DNA from: an uncultured Selenomonadales bacterium
GTDB taxonomy: Bacteria; Bacillota; Negativicutes; Acidaminococcales; Acidaminococcaceae
Direction: 5' to 3'
DNA: 60,065 bases
Assembly: GCA_900315345.1 (NCBI GenBank)
Contig: OMYP01000022.1
Coordinates: forward strand, 1 to 60,065
The position numbers and the translations under genes were made by a program. Shown in pieces: positions 16,751-24,699 of this stretch; within the stretch, counting starts at the first letter, position 1, and each line of letters starts with the position of its first letter. The notes below the pieces were generated by a model. That model saw nothing but the letters and a program-made list of their open reading frames with translations, made no database searches and was not told where the DNA came from.

Positions 16751-18305
16751 ATATAATCTTCGTAGTCCAGTCTTCGATGTTCCAGACTTCGTCTACCCAG
16801 TCTTCGTAGAAATCCGGTTCATGGGAAACGAGAAGGACAGAGCCTTTAAACTCTATGATGGCTTTTTTCAGTTCCTCTTTGGCTTCCACGTCCAAATGGT
16901 TGGTAGGTTCGTCCAGTACCAGCCAGTTCACATCTTTCAGCATCAGTTTGCAGAGCCGTACCTTGGCCGCTTCGCCGCCGCTGAGTACAAACACTTTTGT
17001 AGTGATGTGTTCCGTGGTCAGGCCGCAGTTTGCCAAAGCTCCCCGGACTTCCGCATTGGTCATGCCCGGGTATTCGTCCCACACATCCTCCAGGGCTGTC
17101 TTTTCGTTTTTGATACGCTCTTCCTGTTCAAAATAACCGGGCTGCAGGAAATCTCCCTGACGGATGGTACCGGAAAAAGGAGGGATGAGACCTAAAATCG
17201 TTTTCAGCAGGGTAGTCTTTCCCAGGCCGTTGACACCCCGGACCGCTACCTTCCGGTTCCTTTCCAGCTTGAAGGACACCGGGCGGGTGAGGGCGCTGTC
17301 ATAGCCAAGTACCAGATCTTCCGCTTCTGCCAGGAAACGTCCCGGGGTACGGCCCGGTTTGAATTGGAAATGGGGATGGGGACGCTCCGCAGGCTTTTCG
17401 ATCATCTCCATCTTGTCCAGTTGCCGCTGGCGGCTCCGGGCCATGCCGGTGGTGGCCACCCGGGCCTTGTTCCGGGCTATGAAGTCTTCCAGCTTGGCCA
17501 CTTCCTGCTGCTGCCGCACGTAGGCGGCTTCCAGCTGGGCCTTGTGGATCTGGTACAGTTCCTGGAATTTATCGTAATTGCCGGTGTACCGTGTCAGCTG
17601 GCAGTCCTCCAGATGGTAGATTACGTTGGCCACGTCGTTCAGGAAGGGCACGTCGTGGGAGATCAGGATAAAGGCGTTTTCGTAATTCTGCAAAAAGCGT
17701 GTGAGCCACCGGATGTGTTCCACGTCCAGATAATTGGTAGGTTCGTCCAGTAACAAAATGTCGGAATCCTGCAGTAACAGTTTGGCCAGCAGCACCTTGC
17801 TCCGCTGGCCTCCGGAAAGCTCTGCTACATCTTTGTCCAGCCCGATGTCTCCCAGACCCAGGCCGTTGGCAAAATCTTCGATCTGACTGTCCAGGGAATA
17901 GAAGCCGCTGTGCTCCAGACGGCTCTGGATCTCGCCTACACGTGCCAGCATCTTGTTCATGGCTTCTTCGTCTGCGTCTGCCATTTTATCGTAAAGCTCC
18001 AGCATTTCCTGCTCCGCTTCAAAATCTTCATTGAACGCAGTACGCAAAATATCCCGGATGGTTTTCCCGCTTTCCAGACTGCTCTGCTGGTCCAGATAGC
18101 CTACCTTGACCTTTCCCGGCCAGGTGATCTGCCCGTCGTCGGGCAGCAGGTTGTTTGTAATAAGGTTGAAGAACGTAGATTTTCCTTCCCCGTTGGCTCC
18201 TACCAGGCCGATGTGTTCCCCTTTTTCCAGTTTAAAGGAAACGTCTTCCAAAATCTGGCGGCCGCCGAAGGAATGGCTTACGTGGCTGACGGTTAAAAAG
18301 CTCAT
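16749..18305 (-). CDS. ABC-F family ATPase
   Basis: A 518-aa soluble protein with two ABC ATPase domains and no membrane segments. Walker A motifs are GANGEGKST and GVNGLGKTT, signature motifs are LSGGQRSK and LSGGEAAK, and Walker B motifs are LLLDEPTNYLD and LVLDEPTNHLD. The linker between the domains is the charged arm (KLEDFIARNKARVATTGMARSRQRQLDKM split by family usage) that reaches the ribosome in ABC-F factors. Members relieve stalled ribosomes or protect them from antibiotics. The short linker and Firmicute context fit the YkpA/YbiT type more than a resistance factor; this is tentative. Start at 18305 has GGAG upstream, rejecting an ATG at 18326. Confidence 0.93.
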   Translation of the reverse strand: MSFLTVSHVSHSFGGRQILEDVSFKLEKGEHIGLVGANGEGKSTFFNLITNNLLPDDGQITWPGKVKVGYLDQQSSLESGKTIRDILRTAFNEDFEAEQEMLELYDKMADADEEAMNKMLARVGEIQSRLEHSGFYSLDSQIEDFANGLGLGDIGLDKDVAELSGGQRSKVLLAKLLLQDSDILLLDEPTNYLDVEHIRWLTRFLQNYENAFILISHDVPFLNDVANVIYHLEDCQLTRYTGNYDKFQELYQIHKAQLEAAYVRQQQEVAKLEDFIARNKARVATTGMARSRQRQLDKMEMIEKPAERPHPHFQFKPGRTPGRFLAEAEDLVLGYDSALTRPVSFKLERNRKVAVRGVNGLGKTTLLKTILGLIPPFSGTIRQGDFLQPGYFEQEERIKNEKTALEDVWDEYPGMTNAEVRGALANCGLTTEHITTKVFVLSGGEAAKVRLCKLMLKDVNWLVLDEPTNHLDVEAKEELKKAIIEFKGSVLLVSHEPDFYEDWVDEVWNIEDWTTKII

Positions 18306-18490
18306 AAAATTCTCCTGTATTTTCATAATAGTAACGATATGCTATTCTACCTTATGAAAAGCAGTTTTGTACAGAAAAATTTTGTGGTAAAATAATATTG
18401 CAACGTATTTTGTCGGGCTGTTGCAGCCTGGCCAGTGTAAAGACAGTATCGGTTGCGTAATCTATAATAACTGTAAAAGGGGATATTACC

Positions 18491-18958
18491 ATGATCACCG
18501 GAAACAAAAAAGATATTGAAAAATTTATGCCATACGTGTCGGAAAGGCTTGGAATGGCGTTAAAGTACATTGCGGAAACAGATTTTACGAAAGTGGAAAA
18601 CGGGGAATACCATCTGGACGGAGATAAGGTGTTCGTGCGGGTGGACCGCTATACCACGGAACCGAAGGATAATAAGAAACCGGAAAGCCATAACGCTTAC
18701 ATTGACGTGCAGTATCTGGGAGAAGGAACGGAAAAAATTTATTACGCGGCAAAATCGGAACAGCATAAAGTGATTGAAGATTATGCTGCAGACAGGGACC
18801 TTTTATTCTACGCTGACGCAGGAGAAAAGGACAGTGTAACCTTAGGTGGCGGAGTGTATGCCATCTTCTTTCCCTGGGAGCTGCACCGGCCCGGCTGCCA
18901 CGCGGTACACGGGGGCTGCCCTGTGCAGAAAGTTGTGGTGAAGGTGCTGGCAGAATAA
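18491..18958 (+). CDS. YhcH/YjgK/YiaL (DUF386) family protein
   Basis: A 155-aa cupin-like protein of the family that includes EbgC, TabA and NanQ. Residues expected at the metal site are visible: ESHNAYIDVQY and FFPWELHRPGCH, with conserved His and Glu. Members act as sugar mutarotases/anomerases in sialic acid and other sugar pathways. No sugar genes are next to it here, so the substrate is open. The ATG follows AAAGGGG. It is transcribed away from the ABC-F gene. Confidence 0.85.
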   Translation: MITGNKKDIEKFMPYVSERLGMALKYIAETDFTKVENGEYHLDGDKVFVRVDRYTTEPKDNKKPESHNAYIDVQYLGEGTEKIYYAAKSEQHKVIEDYAADRDLLFYADAGEKDSVTLGGGVYAIFFPWELHRPGCHAVHGGCPVQKVVVKVLAE

Positions 18959-19095
18959 AAACTTCTTGCCAAACCTGACAAAATGTGGTAATATGTGCAA
19001 CGTTGAGTCAAAGTGCTGTGGGTTATGCGGATTTTCCGGAGTTTGCCCTTCACAATTTTTTGTCTGTATGCTTGCTAAAAAATGTAAAAAAGCTA

Positions 19096-19124
19096 TTGAC
19101 AAGGTCATGTGATTGTGGTAATAT
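19096..19124 (+). promoter_or_regulatory. Promoter of the tRNA-Asn-Glu-Val cluster
   Basis: TTGACA (19096-19101), a 17-nt spacer and TAATAT (19119-19124), 33 nt before tRNA-Asn. The spacer end and -10 (GTGGTAATAT) are repeated about 130 nt upstream, at 18984-18993 next to a TTGCCA. Confidence 0.8.
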
Positions 19125-19156
19125 AACTCACGTAGTCGCTGAGACTACAAGCTAAT

Positions 19157-19231
<75 letters not shown>

Positions 19232-19234
19232 TGT

Positions 19235-19309
19235 GGCCGGTTGGTCAAGCGGTTAAGACACCGCCCTTTCACGGCGGTATCAGCGGTTCGAATCCGCTAC
19301 CGGTCACCA
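19235..19309 (+). tRNA. tRNA-Glu (anticodon TTC)
   Basis: 75 nt, 3 nt after tRNA-Asn. The acceptor stem GGCCGGT pairs with ACCGGTC, discriminator A, CCA encoded. The anticodon stem CCGCC/GGCGG holds the loop CTTTCAC, giving TTC. Confidence 0.96.
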
Positions 19310-19319
19310 TATTTTTTTT

Positions 19320-19395
19320 GGGCGCTTAGCTCAGCTGGGAGAGCGTCTGCCTTACAAGCAGAATGTCAGCGGTTCGATCCCGTTAGCGCCCACCA
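19320..19395 (+). tRNA. tRNA-Val (anticodon TAC)
   Basis: 76 nt. The acceptor stem GGGCGCT pairs with AGCGCCC, discriminator A, CCA encoded. The anticodon stem TCTGC/GCAGA holds the loop CTTACAA, giving TAC. Confidence 0.96.
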
Positions 19396-19415
19396 ATTTA
19401 AAAGAAACAGTTCAG

Positions 19416-19440
19416 GACAGGTAATGACCTGTCTTTTTTA
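19416..19440 (+). terminator. Terminator of the tRNA cluster
   Basis: GACAGGT (19416-19422) pairs with ACCTGTC (19427-19433), followed by TTTTTT. Confidence 0.9.
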
Positions 19441-19625
19441 TTTTCCCGAAGAGTGATCTTCATTTTCAATTGCGTACGATTTTGTTTTAAAAGAATTTTG
19501 TGCTATAATTTTATAGAATGCTGTGGATGTTCTTCCGGTTCTCTCATTTTCAGAGTATGAAAATGGATGAAAATGATGCAGCATCTGTCACCATATTGGA
19601 TATAGTTCAGGAAAGGATGTTTACC

Positions 19626-20474
19626 ATGTTATCTGTGAAGCGGATCACCGCACTGCTGGTTATGACGGTAACGTTAATGCTTGGCTCCCTGCCTGCCATG
19701 GCAGCGGATTTGTCAGTAAAAGAAAATAAAACAAGAGCGGGTATTACCAATGTGACGGTTCCTTATATTTCAGGGGCTGAAGGGGGAAAGCAGATCGATC
19801 TGCTGGTGAACCGGACTGTGCTTTCTGCCGTAAATGCCGAACTGAAGAATATTTTATCAGAGTCAGAAGTGAAAGATTTTGATGCATCCCATAAAGATGA
19901 ACCGGAACTGTCCGATGCTCTTCGGTACAATTCGGATTTAGTAAAATACACGGATAAAATGATTGCCGGAAAAACTGCTACCGGCAGGTCTGCCGCTTCC
20001 TGGTATGTCCGCAGCGAGTATGAGGTTAAGGCTGCAAGAAGCACTTTCTTCTCAGTTGTCCTGAAAATACGTACATATACTGGCGGTCCGTCGGATAAAG
20101 TGATCTGGAAGGCCGTGAACTTTGATCTTAAAGATGGCAGACAGCTGGCGCTGAAGGATCTGTTTGAGGCTGAGGCAGATTATGCTTCCCGGCTCCGGAC
20201 ACTGATCGGGTATCAGCAGCAGGGGCGGGCGCGCCTTATCCGGCATATCAAAGGGAAGAATGTTGCAGATCCGGTTCCGGTAACTATTACAGGCCAGGAA
20301 AGTTTTTACGTAGATGATCATTACAACCTGGGAATTATCCTTAATTCTGGTGAAACCGGGAGCGCTTCTGCGAAAAATGAAGCGGCAGTGACCGATAAGC
20401 AGAAGTCCGGCCCGGCTTCAATAGAGGTGTACGACATTTCTTTAAATGATTTTGCGGATTTAATAAAGTTGTAA
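19626..20474 (+). CDS. Secreted DUF3298/RsiV-like domain protein
   Basis: A 282-aa exported protein. Residues 1 to about 27 are a signal peptide ending MAADLS. The C-terminal half (about 120-282) resembles the DUF4163/DUF3298 pair found in RsiV and PdaC, with YTGGPSD, VNFDLKDGRQLALKDLF and FYVDDHYNLGIIL as the clearest matches. Function is not known for most stand-alone members; lysozyme binding or peptidoglycan modification are precedents in the family. The start ATG at 19626 is preceded by AGGAAAGG. The earlier in-frame ATG at 19518 would put 36 residues before the signal peptide. Confidence 0.72.
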   Translation: MLSVKRITALLVMTVTLMLGSLPAMAADLSVKENKTRAGITNVTVPYISGAEGGKQIDLLVNRTVLSAVNAELKNILSESEVKDFDASHKDEPELSDALRYNSDLVKYTDKMIAGKTATGRSAASWYVRSEYEVKAARSTFFSVVLKIRTYTGGPSDKVIWKAVNFDLKDGRQLALKDLFEAEADYASRLRTLIGYQQQGRARLIRHIKGKNVADPVPVTITGQESFYVDDHYNLGIILNSGETGSASAKNEAAVTDKQKSGPASIEVYDISLNDFADLIKL

Positions 20475-20560
20475 AAATGTATATTCCGTGTTAATTTTCA
20501 TAAAATAGGGTGTAATACAACTTTAGTTGTAAAGCTGTTTTGAATTTCTACTAAAATAGT

Positions 20561-20589
20561 TTGATTTATCTATGTAAATAGTATATAAT
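20561..20589 (+). promoter_or_regulatory. Promoter of the M20 hydrolase operon
   Basis: TTGATT (20561-20566), a 17-nt spacer and TATAAT (20584-20589). Transcription should start near 20596, giving a 118-nt leader that contains the hairpin at 20606-20655. Confidence 0.75.
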
Positions 20590-20605
20590 AAGTTTGTAAA
20601 TACTT

Positions 20606-20655
20606 TATGAATCTGACCCCTGCTGCTTTTATGCAGCAGGGAATTCATATTTTTG
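20606..20655 (+). terminator. Leader hairpin, possible attenuator of the M20 operon
   Basis: CCCTGCTGC and GCAGCAGGG (20618-20626 and 20633-20641) pair around TTTTAT. The outer arms TATGAAT and ATTCATA extend the stem, and TTTTTG follows. It lies between promoter and first gene, so it could end or attenuate transcription in the leader. Confidence 0.6.
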
Positions 20656-20713
20656 CAGGGTGGATTTTACATAACGTTTTATAATAGGCAATCATTTGAC
20701 AGAGGTGGTTCGG

Positions 20714-22021
20714 ATGAATAAGGAAGAGTTAAAGGCTTCGGTCTGCAGAGCTATCGACGAAGCGGCGGCGGATATTGAAAAGCTGGCGTTGTGCATCGAG
20801 AGCGAACCGGAACTGGGTTTCAAGGAAACAAAAACAGCGAAAAAAGTAGAAACTTATATGAGGAACCTGGGACTGGATCCCCAGACGGGACTGGCCCTCA
20901 CCGGCGTAAAGAGCCGCGTGAAAGGCGGGAAACCGGGGCCTACAGTAGCGGTGCTGGCGGAATTGGACGCCATCGGCACTCCGGACAGTCCCAAGGCAGA
21001 TCCTTTGACCGGGGCGGCCCATACCTGCGGTCATTTCCTCCAGACTTCCGTTATGCTGGCGGCCTGCACCGGCATTGTGAAATCCGGCGTCATGAAAGAT
21101 TTGGCAGGAGATGCGGTGTTCTTCTCCGTTCCGGCGGAAGAATATGTGGAGATCACCTATCGTAAAACGCTGCGGGAGCAGGGCAAGCTTCATTATATCT
21201 GCGGCAAGGGCCAGCTGATCTACGAAGGTCACTTTGACGATATCGACATGTCCATGATGATGCATTCCCAGGCCAACATGCCCCAGAAAGCGGTGGCTAT
21301 CGGAACTTCCAGCAACGGGTTTGTTGGCAAGACCGTACAGTATATCGGCAAATCCGCCCATGCGGCCAATGCCCCCCATGAAGGCATCAACGCCCTGAAC
21401 GCGGCCTGTCTGGGAATCATGGGCATCAACGCCCTGCGGGAAACTTTCCAGGAAAAGGATATTGTCCGGGTACACCCTATCATCACCAAAGGCGGCGACC
21501 TGGTGAACAACGTTCCCTCTGACGTGCGTATGGAACTGTACGTGCGGGCGGCGACAATGGAAGCCATCGATAGCACCCATAAGCGGGTGGACGCAGCTCT
21601 GAAAGCCGGCGGCGATGCCGTAGGCGCAGAGACGGTGATTGAAACCCTGCCGGGCATGATGCCCCTTCACTGTTGCAAGGCTATGAATGAACTGTTTGTG
21701 GAAAACGTGAAGCAGTTCTCGCCGGAAACCGAAGTAGTAGATGCCGGTCATTTCAGCGCTTCCACAGACATGGGCGATGTTTCCTGCCTGATGCCTGCTA
21801 TCCATCCCTTTATCGGCGGTACTGACGGATCCCTGCATACGAAAGATTTTACAGTGACGGATTTCTCCGCGGCAGTGATCACACCAGCCAAAGCTTTTGC
21901 CCGGATGATCGTGGACCTGCTGTATGATGATGCAGCCTGCGCGAAACAGATCCTGGCGGAGAACAAACCGCTGTTGACCAAGGAAGAGTATATCGCCAAG
22001 TGTGATTCGTATTTTTCATAA
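20714..22021 (+). CDS. M20-family amidohydrolase/peptidase (AbgB-like)
   Basis: A 435-aa cytoplasmic metallo-amidohydrolase of peptidase family M20 (M20D-like, akin to aminobenzoyl-glutamate or N-acyl amino acid hydrolases). The dinuclear metal site is suggested by HTCGHFLQTS (about residue 103), PAEEYVEI and the late HFSASTDMGD and HTKDF segments. A dimerisation/lid insert starts near GKSAHAANAPHEGINALNA. The start is ATG 20714 with GAGGTGG before it; an in-frame TTG at 20696 lacks a site. It heads an apparent three-gene operon with two membrane proteins, suggesting it hydrolyses what they import. Confidence 0.88.
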   Translation: MNKEELKASVCRAIDEAAADIEKLALCIESEPELGFKETKTAKKVETYMRNLGLDPQTGLALTGVKSRVKGGKPGPTVAVLAELDAIGTPDSPKADPLTGAAHTCGHFLQTSVMLAACTGIVKSGVMKDLAGDAVFFSVPAEEYVEITYRKTLREQGKLHYICGKGQLIYEGHFDDIDMSMMMHSQANMPQKAVAIGTSSNGFVGKTVQYIGKSAHAANAPHEGINALNAACLGIMGINALRETFQEKDIVRVHPIITKGGDLVNNVPSDVRMELYVRAATMEAIDSTHKRVDAALKAGGDAVGAETVIETLPGMMPLHCCKAMNELFVENVKQFSPETEVVDAGHFSASTDMGDVSCLMPAIHPFIGGTDGSLHTKDFTVTDFSAAVITPAKAFARMIVDLLYDDAACAKQILAENKPLLTKEEYIAKCDSYFS

Positions 22022-22094
22022 TTTGCAAATAATTCCGGAAAACGCTCTGTGTTTTCTGTAATTATAAAAATTTTATTTTAGGGAAGTGAAAAAA

Positions 22095-22925
22095 ATGACA
22101 GATTTCCGTCTTCATCTCATCGTTCTCATCCTGATCATTGTGGCGGAAAAAATCGGCAACATTTCCATCAAAGTCGGCGTGGGCACTATCGTGCTGCTGC
22201 CTATGATGTATGCGTTGCTGATGGGCGTTATGACGGCGCCCCGGTTTACCAAAATTTCCACCGACAAACAGGTCAAAACAGCCAGCTCCCTGCTGGGCGT
22301 GACTCTGATGCTGCTGATGGCCCGGTACGGCACCCTGGTAGGTCCCAGCCTGCCTAAAATTTTAGCTGCATCCCCGGCCCTGATCCTGCAGGAGTTCGGT
22401 AACCTGGGCACCATCATCATCGGCGTTCCCCTGGCTGTATTTGTAGGCCTGAAACGTGAAGCCATCGGCGCTGCCCACTCGGTAGCCCGCGAACCGAACG
22501 TAGCCCTTATCGGCGAACGGTTCGGCCTGGACGGCGCGGAAGGCCGCGGCGTTATGGGCGTTTACATCTGCGGTACCGTTATCGGCACCATCTTCTTCGG
22601 ACTGATGGCCAGCCTGGCAGCGGCTTACCTGCCTTTCCATCCTTACGCCCTGGCCATGGCTGCCGGCGTCGGCTCCGCCAGTATGATGACGGCAGCGGTA
22701 GGTTCCCTGTCCGCCATGTATCCCCAGATGGCAGACCAGCTGGCTGCCTTCGGCGCAGCGTCCAACATGCTGTCCGGTCTGGACGGCCTGTACATGAGTA
22801 TCTGGATGGCCCTGCCCTTTGCGGAATGGCTGTATAAAAAGAGCTACCGCATTAAATACGGTGTAGATCCGGAACCGCCGGTAGTGCTGAATTTGACGGA
22901 AGGAAAGGACGGTGACGCGAAATGA
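22095..22925 (+). CDS. DUF3100-type membrane protein, putative transporter subunit
   Basis: A 276-aa membrane protein with about seven to eight hydrophobic segments, resembling the DUF3100 family. Characteristic stretches are LHLIVLILIIVAEKIG at the start, the internal GLKREAIGAAHS, and GVGSASMMTAAVGSL in a Gly/Ala-rich helix. The start ATG at 22095 has AGGGAAGTG 6 nt before; a GTG at 22086 is the alternative. Its stop overlaps the next start (ATGA), which implies coupled translation and probably a two-subunit complex. Located after the M20 hydrolase. Substrate unknown. Confidence 0.75.
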   Translation: MTDFRLHLIVLILIIVAEKIGNISIKVGVGTIVLLPMMYALLMGVMTAPRFTKISTDKQVKTASSLLGVTLMLLMARYGTLVGPSLPKILAASPALILQEFGNLGTIIIGVPLAVFVGLKREAIGAAHSVAREPNVALIGERFGLDGAEGRGVMGVYICGTVIGTIFFGLMASLAAAYLPFHPYALAMAAGVGSASMMTAAVGSLSAMYPQMADQLAAFGAASNMLSGLDGLYMSIWMALPFAEWLYKKSYRIKYGVDPEPPVVLNLTEGKDGDAK

Positions 22926-23368
22926 AGATGAGTGAAACTTTAGGCGTTCTGCTGATTTGCGGACTTCTTTCGTTAGTTGCCAACGTAGTTGGAACAAAAT
23001 TCGGTTTCTTTGAAGCCATTCCCGGCATGCTGTTTCTTATTGCCCTTGCCTTTATCGGCATCTGGCTGGGCAAGGTGATGCCTGGCGGTATCCCCGGCGT
23101 TGCTTATGTAGTAACCATCGGCTGCCTGCTGACCTATCCGGGCCTGCCCACTGCGGCTCCTATTACGGCAGCGGTTTCCAAGGTTGGCTTCCTGCAGCTG
23201 TGCACCCCGATCCTGGCTTATGCCGGCGTCGCCATCTGCAAAGATCTGGATGTATTCGCGGAAAGCAGCTGGCGTATCGTTGTGGTAAGCTGTGTGGTAT
23301 TTATCGGCACCTACATCGGTTCCGCTATCATCGCCCAGCTGATTTTGAAGGCGATCGGACAGATCTGA
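22922..23368 (+). CDS. Small membrane protein, partner of the DUF3100-type protein
   Basis: A 148-aa protein with about four to five transmembrane helices, overlapping the upstream gene by 4 nt. I do not recognise its family. Notable segments are PGGIPGVAYVVTIGCLL and the helix-hairpin LAYAGVAICKDLDVFAESSW, which has a buried Cys and acidic residues as seen in some small-solute carriers. Size and coupling suggest it is the second subunit of a transporter. The operon ends at the terminator 23437-23500. Confidence 0.7.
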   Translation: MKMSETLGVLLICGLLSLVANVVGTKFGFFEAIPGMLFLIALAFIGIWLGKVMPGGIPGVAYVVTIGCLLTYPGLPTAAPITAAVSKVGFLQLCTPILAYAGVAICKDLDVFAESSWRIVVVSCVVFIGTYIGSAIIAQLILKAIGQI

Positions 23369-23436
23369 CCGTCACCGGTAGTCACTGTTGTTTGCATCGA
23401 TTTCTGGCAGCAACGGTACAATTAAATTGTAAAAAA

Positions 23437-23500
23437 TAAATGTCGGATGCTTCTTCCTGTATTCCAACAGAGTATGGAAGAAGATGTCCGACATTTTTAT
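23437..23500 (+). terminator. Long terminator of the M20 operon
   Basis: AAATGTCGGATGCTTCTTCC (from 23438) pairs with GGAAGAAGATGTCCGACATTT (about 23477-23496) with minor bulges, followed by TTTATTT. Confidence 0.88.
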
Positions 23501-23674
23501 TTGAAAGATTCAAAAAGTAAATAATTGTTATAAATGATACACTTCATTCATGATTTTACTGCATAAAAAAATATATTGCCCGGATAGTCGAAAAACAGGT
23601 GAATTTTTGCTAAAATTGATATAATATTACTAATAAACTATGATTTAGTTTTTAGATCGGGAAGGGGATCATTT

Positions 23675-24538
23675 ATGAAAATTATAAATCACTTAAAAGG
23701 AACGAACCCGGGAGTATCCTGTGAACTGTTTCCGCCCAAACAGGGATCCCAGTTAGCGAATGCGCTGGGAATCGTGCAATCCATTGCGGAACAGAAGCCT
23801 TCTTTTATCAGCGTAACTTACGGTGCCGGCGGTTCCAACGCCGGAGAAGCTGTTGCAGTTGCGGCGGAAGTGACAAAATGCGGCGTGCCGTCCATGGCAC
23901 ACCTGACCTGCATTAATGCAGATGAAAAAAAGATTGAAGACGTCCTGAGCCGGCTGCGGGACAGAGGTATTAAAAATGTGCTGGCCCTCCGGGGCGATCT
24001 GCCGGAGGGTATGACACTGGAAAATGCAACTTTTCAGCATGCCAGCGATCTTGCAAAAAAGATTAAGTCTTATGGTGATTTCTGCGTAGGTGGCGCCTGT
24101 TATCCGGAAGGGCATCCGGAAAGCGCGGGGCTCAACGACGACATTGAGAAACTGAAGATTAAAGTGGACAGCGGCGTAGAGTTCCTAGTGACCCAGATGT
24201 TTTTTGATAATGACATTATGTACAATTATATGTACCGTCTGCTGGCCCATGGTATTACCGTGCCGGTAGTACCCGGGGTAATGCCGGTGACCAATGCGGC
24301 CCAGATCCAGCATATCTGCAAACTGAGCGATACGAAACTGCCGCCGCGGTTCCGGGCTATTGTGGAAAAATTCGGGGATGATCCGGAGGCTATGAAGCAG
24401 GCGGGGATCAATTACGCTACGGCCCAGGTGCTGGATCTTCTGGCTAACGGGTTTATGGACGTACACATTTATACCATGAACAAGCCGGAGATCATCGGGG
24501 GGATACTGAATAATCTTTCCTGTATCATAAAGCGGTAA
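23675..24538 (+). CDS. metF: 5,10-methylenetetrahydrofolate reductase
   Basis: A 287-aa flavoprotein of the MetF family that makes 5-methyl-THF for methionine synthesis. The N terminus has the catalytic glutamate in CELFPPK. FISVTYGAGGS, HLTCINA and FLVTQMFFDND mark the TIM-barrel FAD and folate site. The ATG is preceded by GGGAAGGGG. It leads a unit with the MetH activation protein and metH. A fold-back repeat starts 2 nt after its stop and separates it from the next gene by 147 nt. Confidence 0.96.
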   Translation: MKIINHLKGTNPGVSCELFPPKQGSQLANALGIVQSIAEQKPSFISVTYGAGGSNAGEAVAVAAEVTKCGVPSMAHLTCINADEKKIEDVLSRLRDRGIKNVLALRGDLPEGMTLENATFQHASDLAKKIKSYGDFCVGGACYPEGHPESAGLNDDIEKLKIKVDSGVEFLVTQMFFDNDIMYNYMYRLLAHGITVPVVPGVMPVTNAAQIQHICKLSDTKLPPRFRAIVEKFGDDPEAMKQAGINYATAQVLDLLANGFMDVHIYTMNKPEIIGGILNNLSCIIKR

Positions 24539-24699
24539 ATCAGAATTTATGTGCATAAAATTATGCGGCAAGGGAAAGGCGTGAGCAAACCGTCGGAGAC
24601 GATTGCGTCATTCCATGAGATGAAATTCGCCGTCGTGGCGAGACTGTCTGAGGGGCGAAGCCCCGAGTTTCGAAGCCACAGGCGAATGAGTCCATGGAA
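24539..24699 (+). repeat. Fold-back repeat, left arm plus apex
   Basis: CAGAATTTATGTGC begins 2 nt after the metF stop. The left arm runs to 24651, the apex hairpin GGGGC-GAA-GCCCC is at 24652-24664, and the first 35 nt of the right arm follow to TCCATGGAA. The copy at 36842-36993 differs at only about three positions over 150. The right arm is cut short where the MetH activation gene begins; the repeat's ATG at 24686 is in frame with that gene. Confidence 0.9.

Noticed and set aside
24551..24685. N-terminal extension of the MetH activation protein by 45 residues
   Set aside because: The residues are entirely repeat-encoded and have no counterpart in the family; the in-frame ATG at 24686 is the more likely start.
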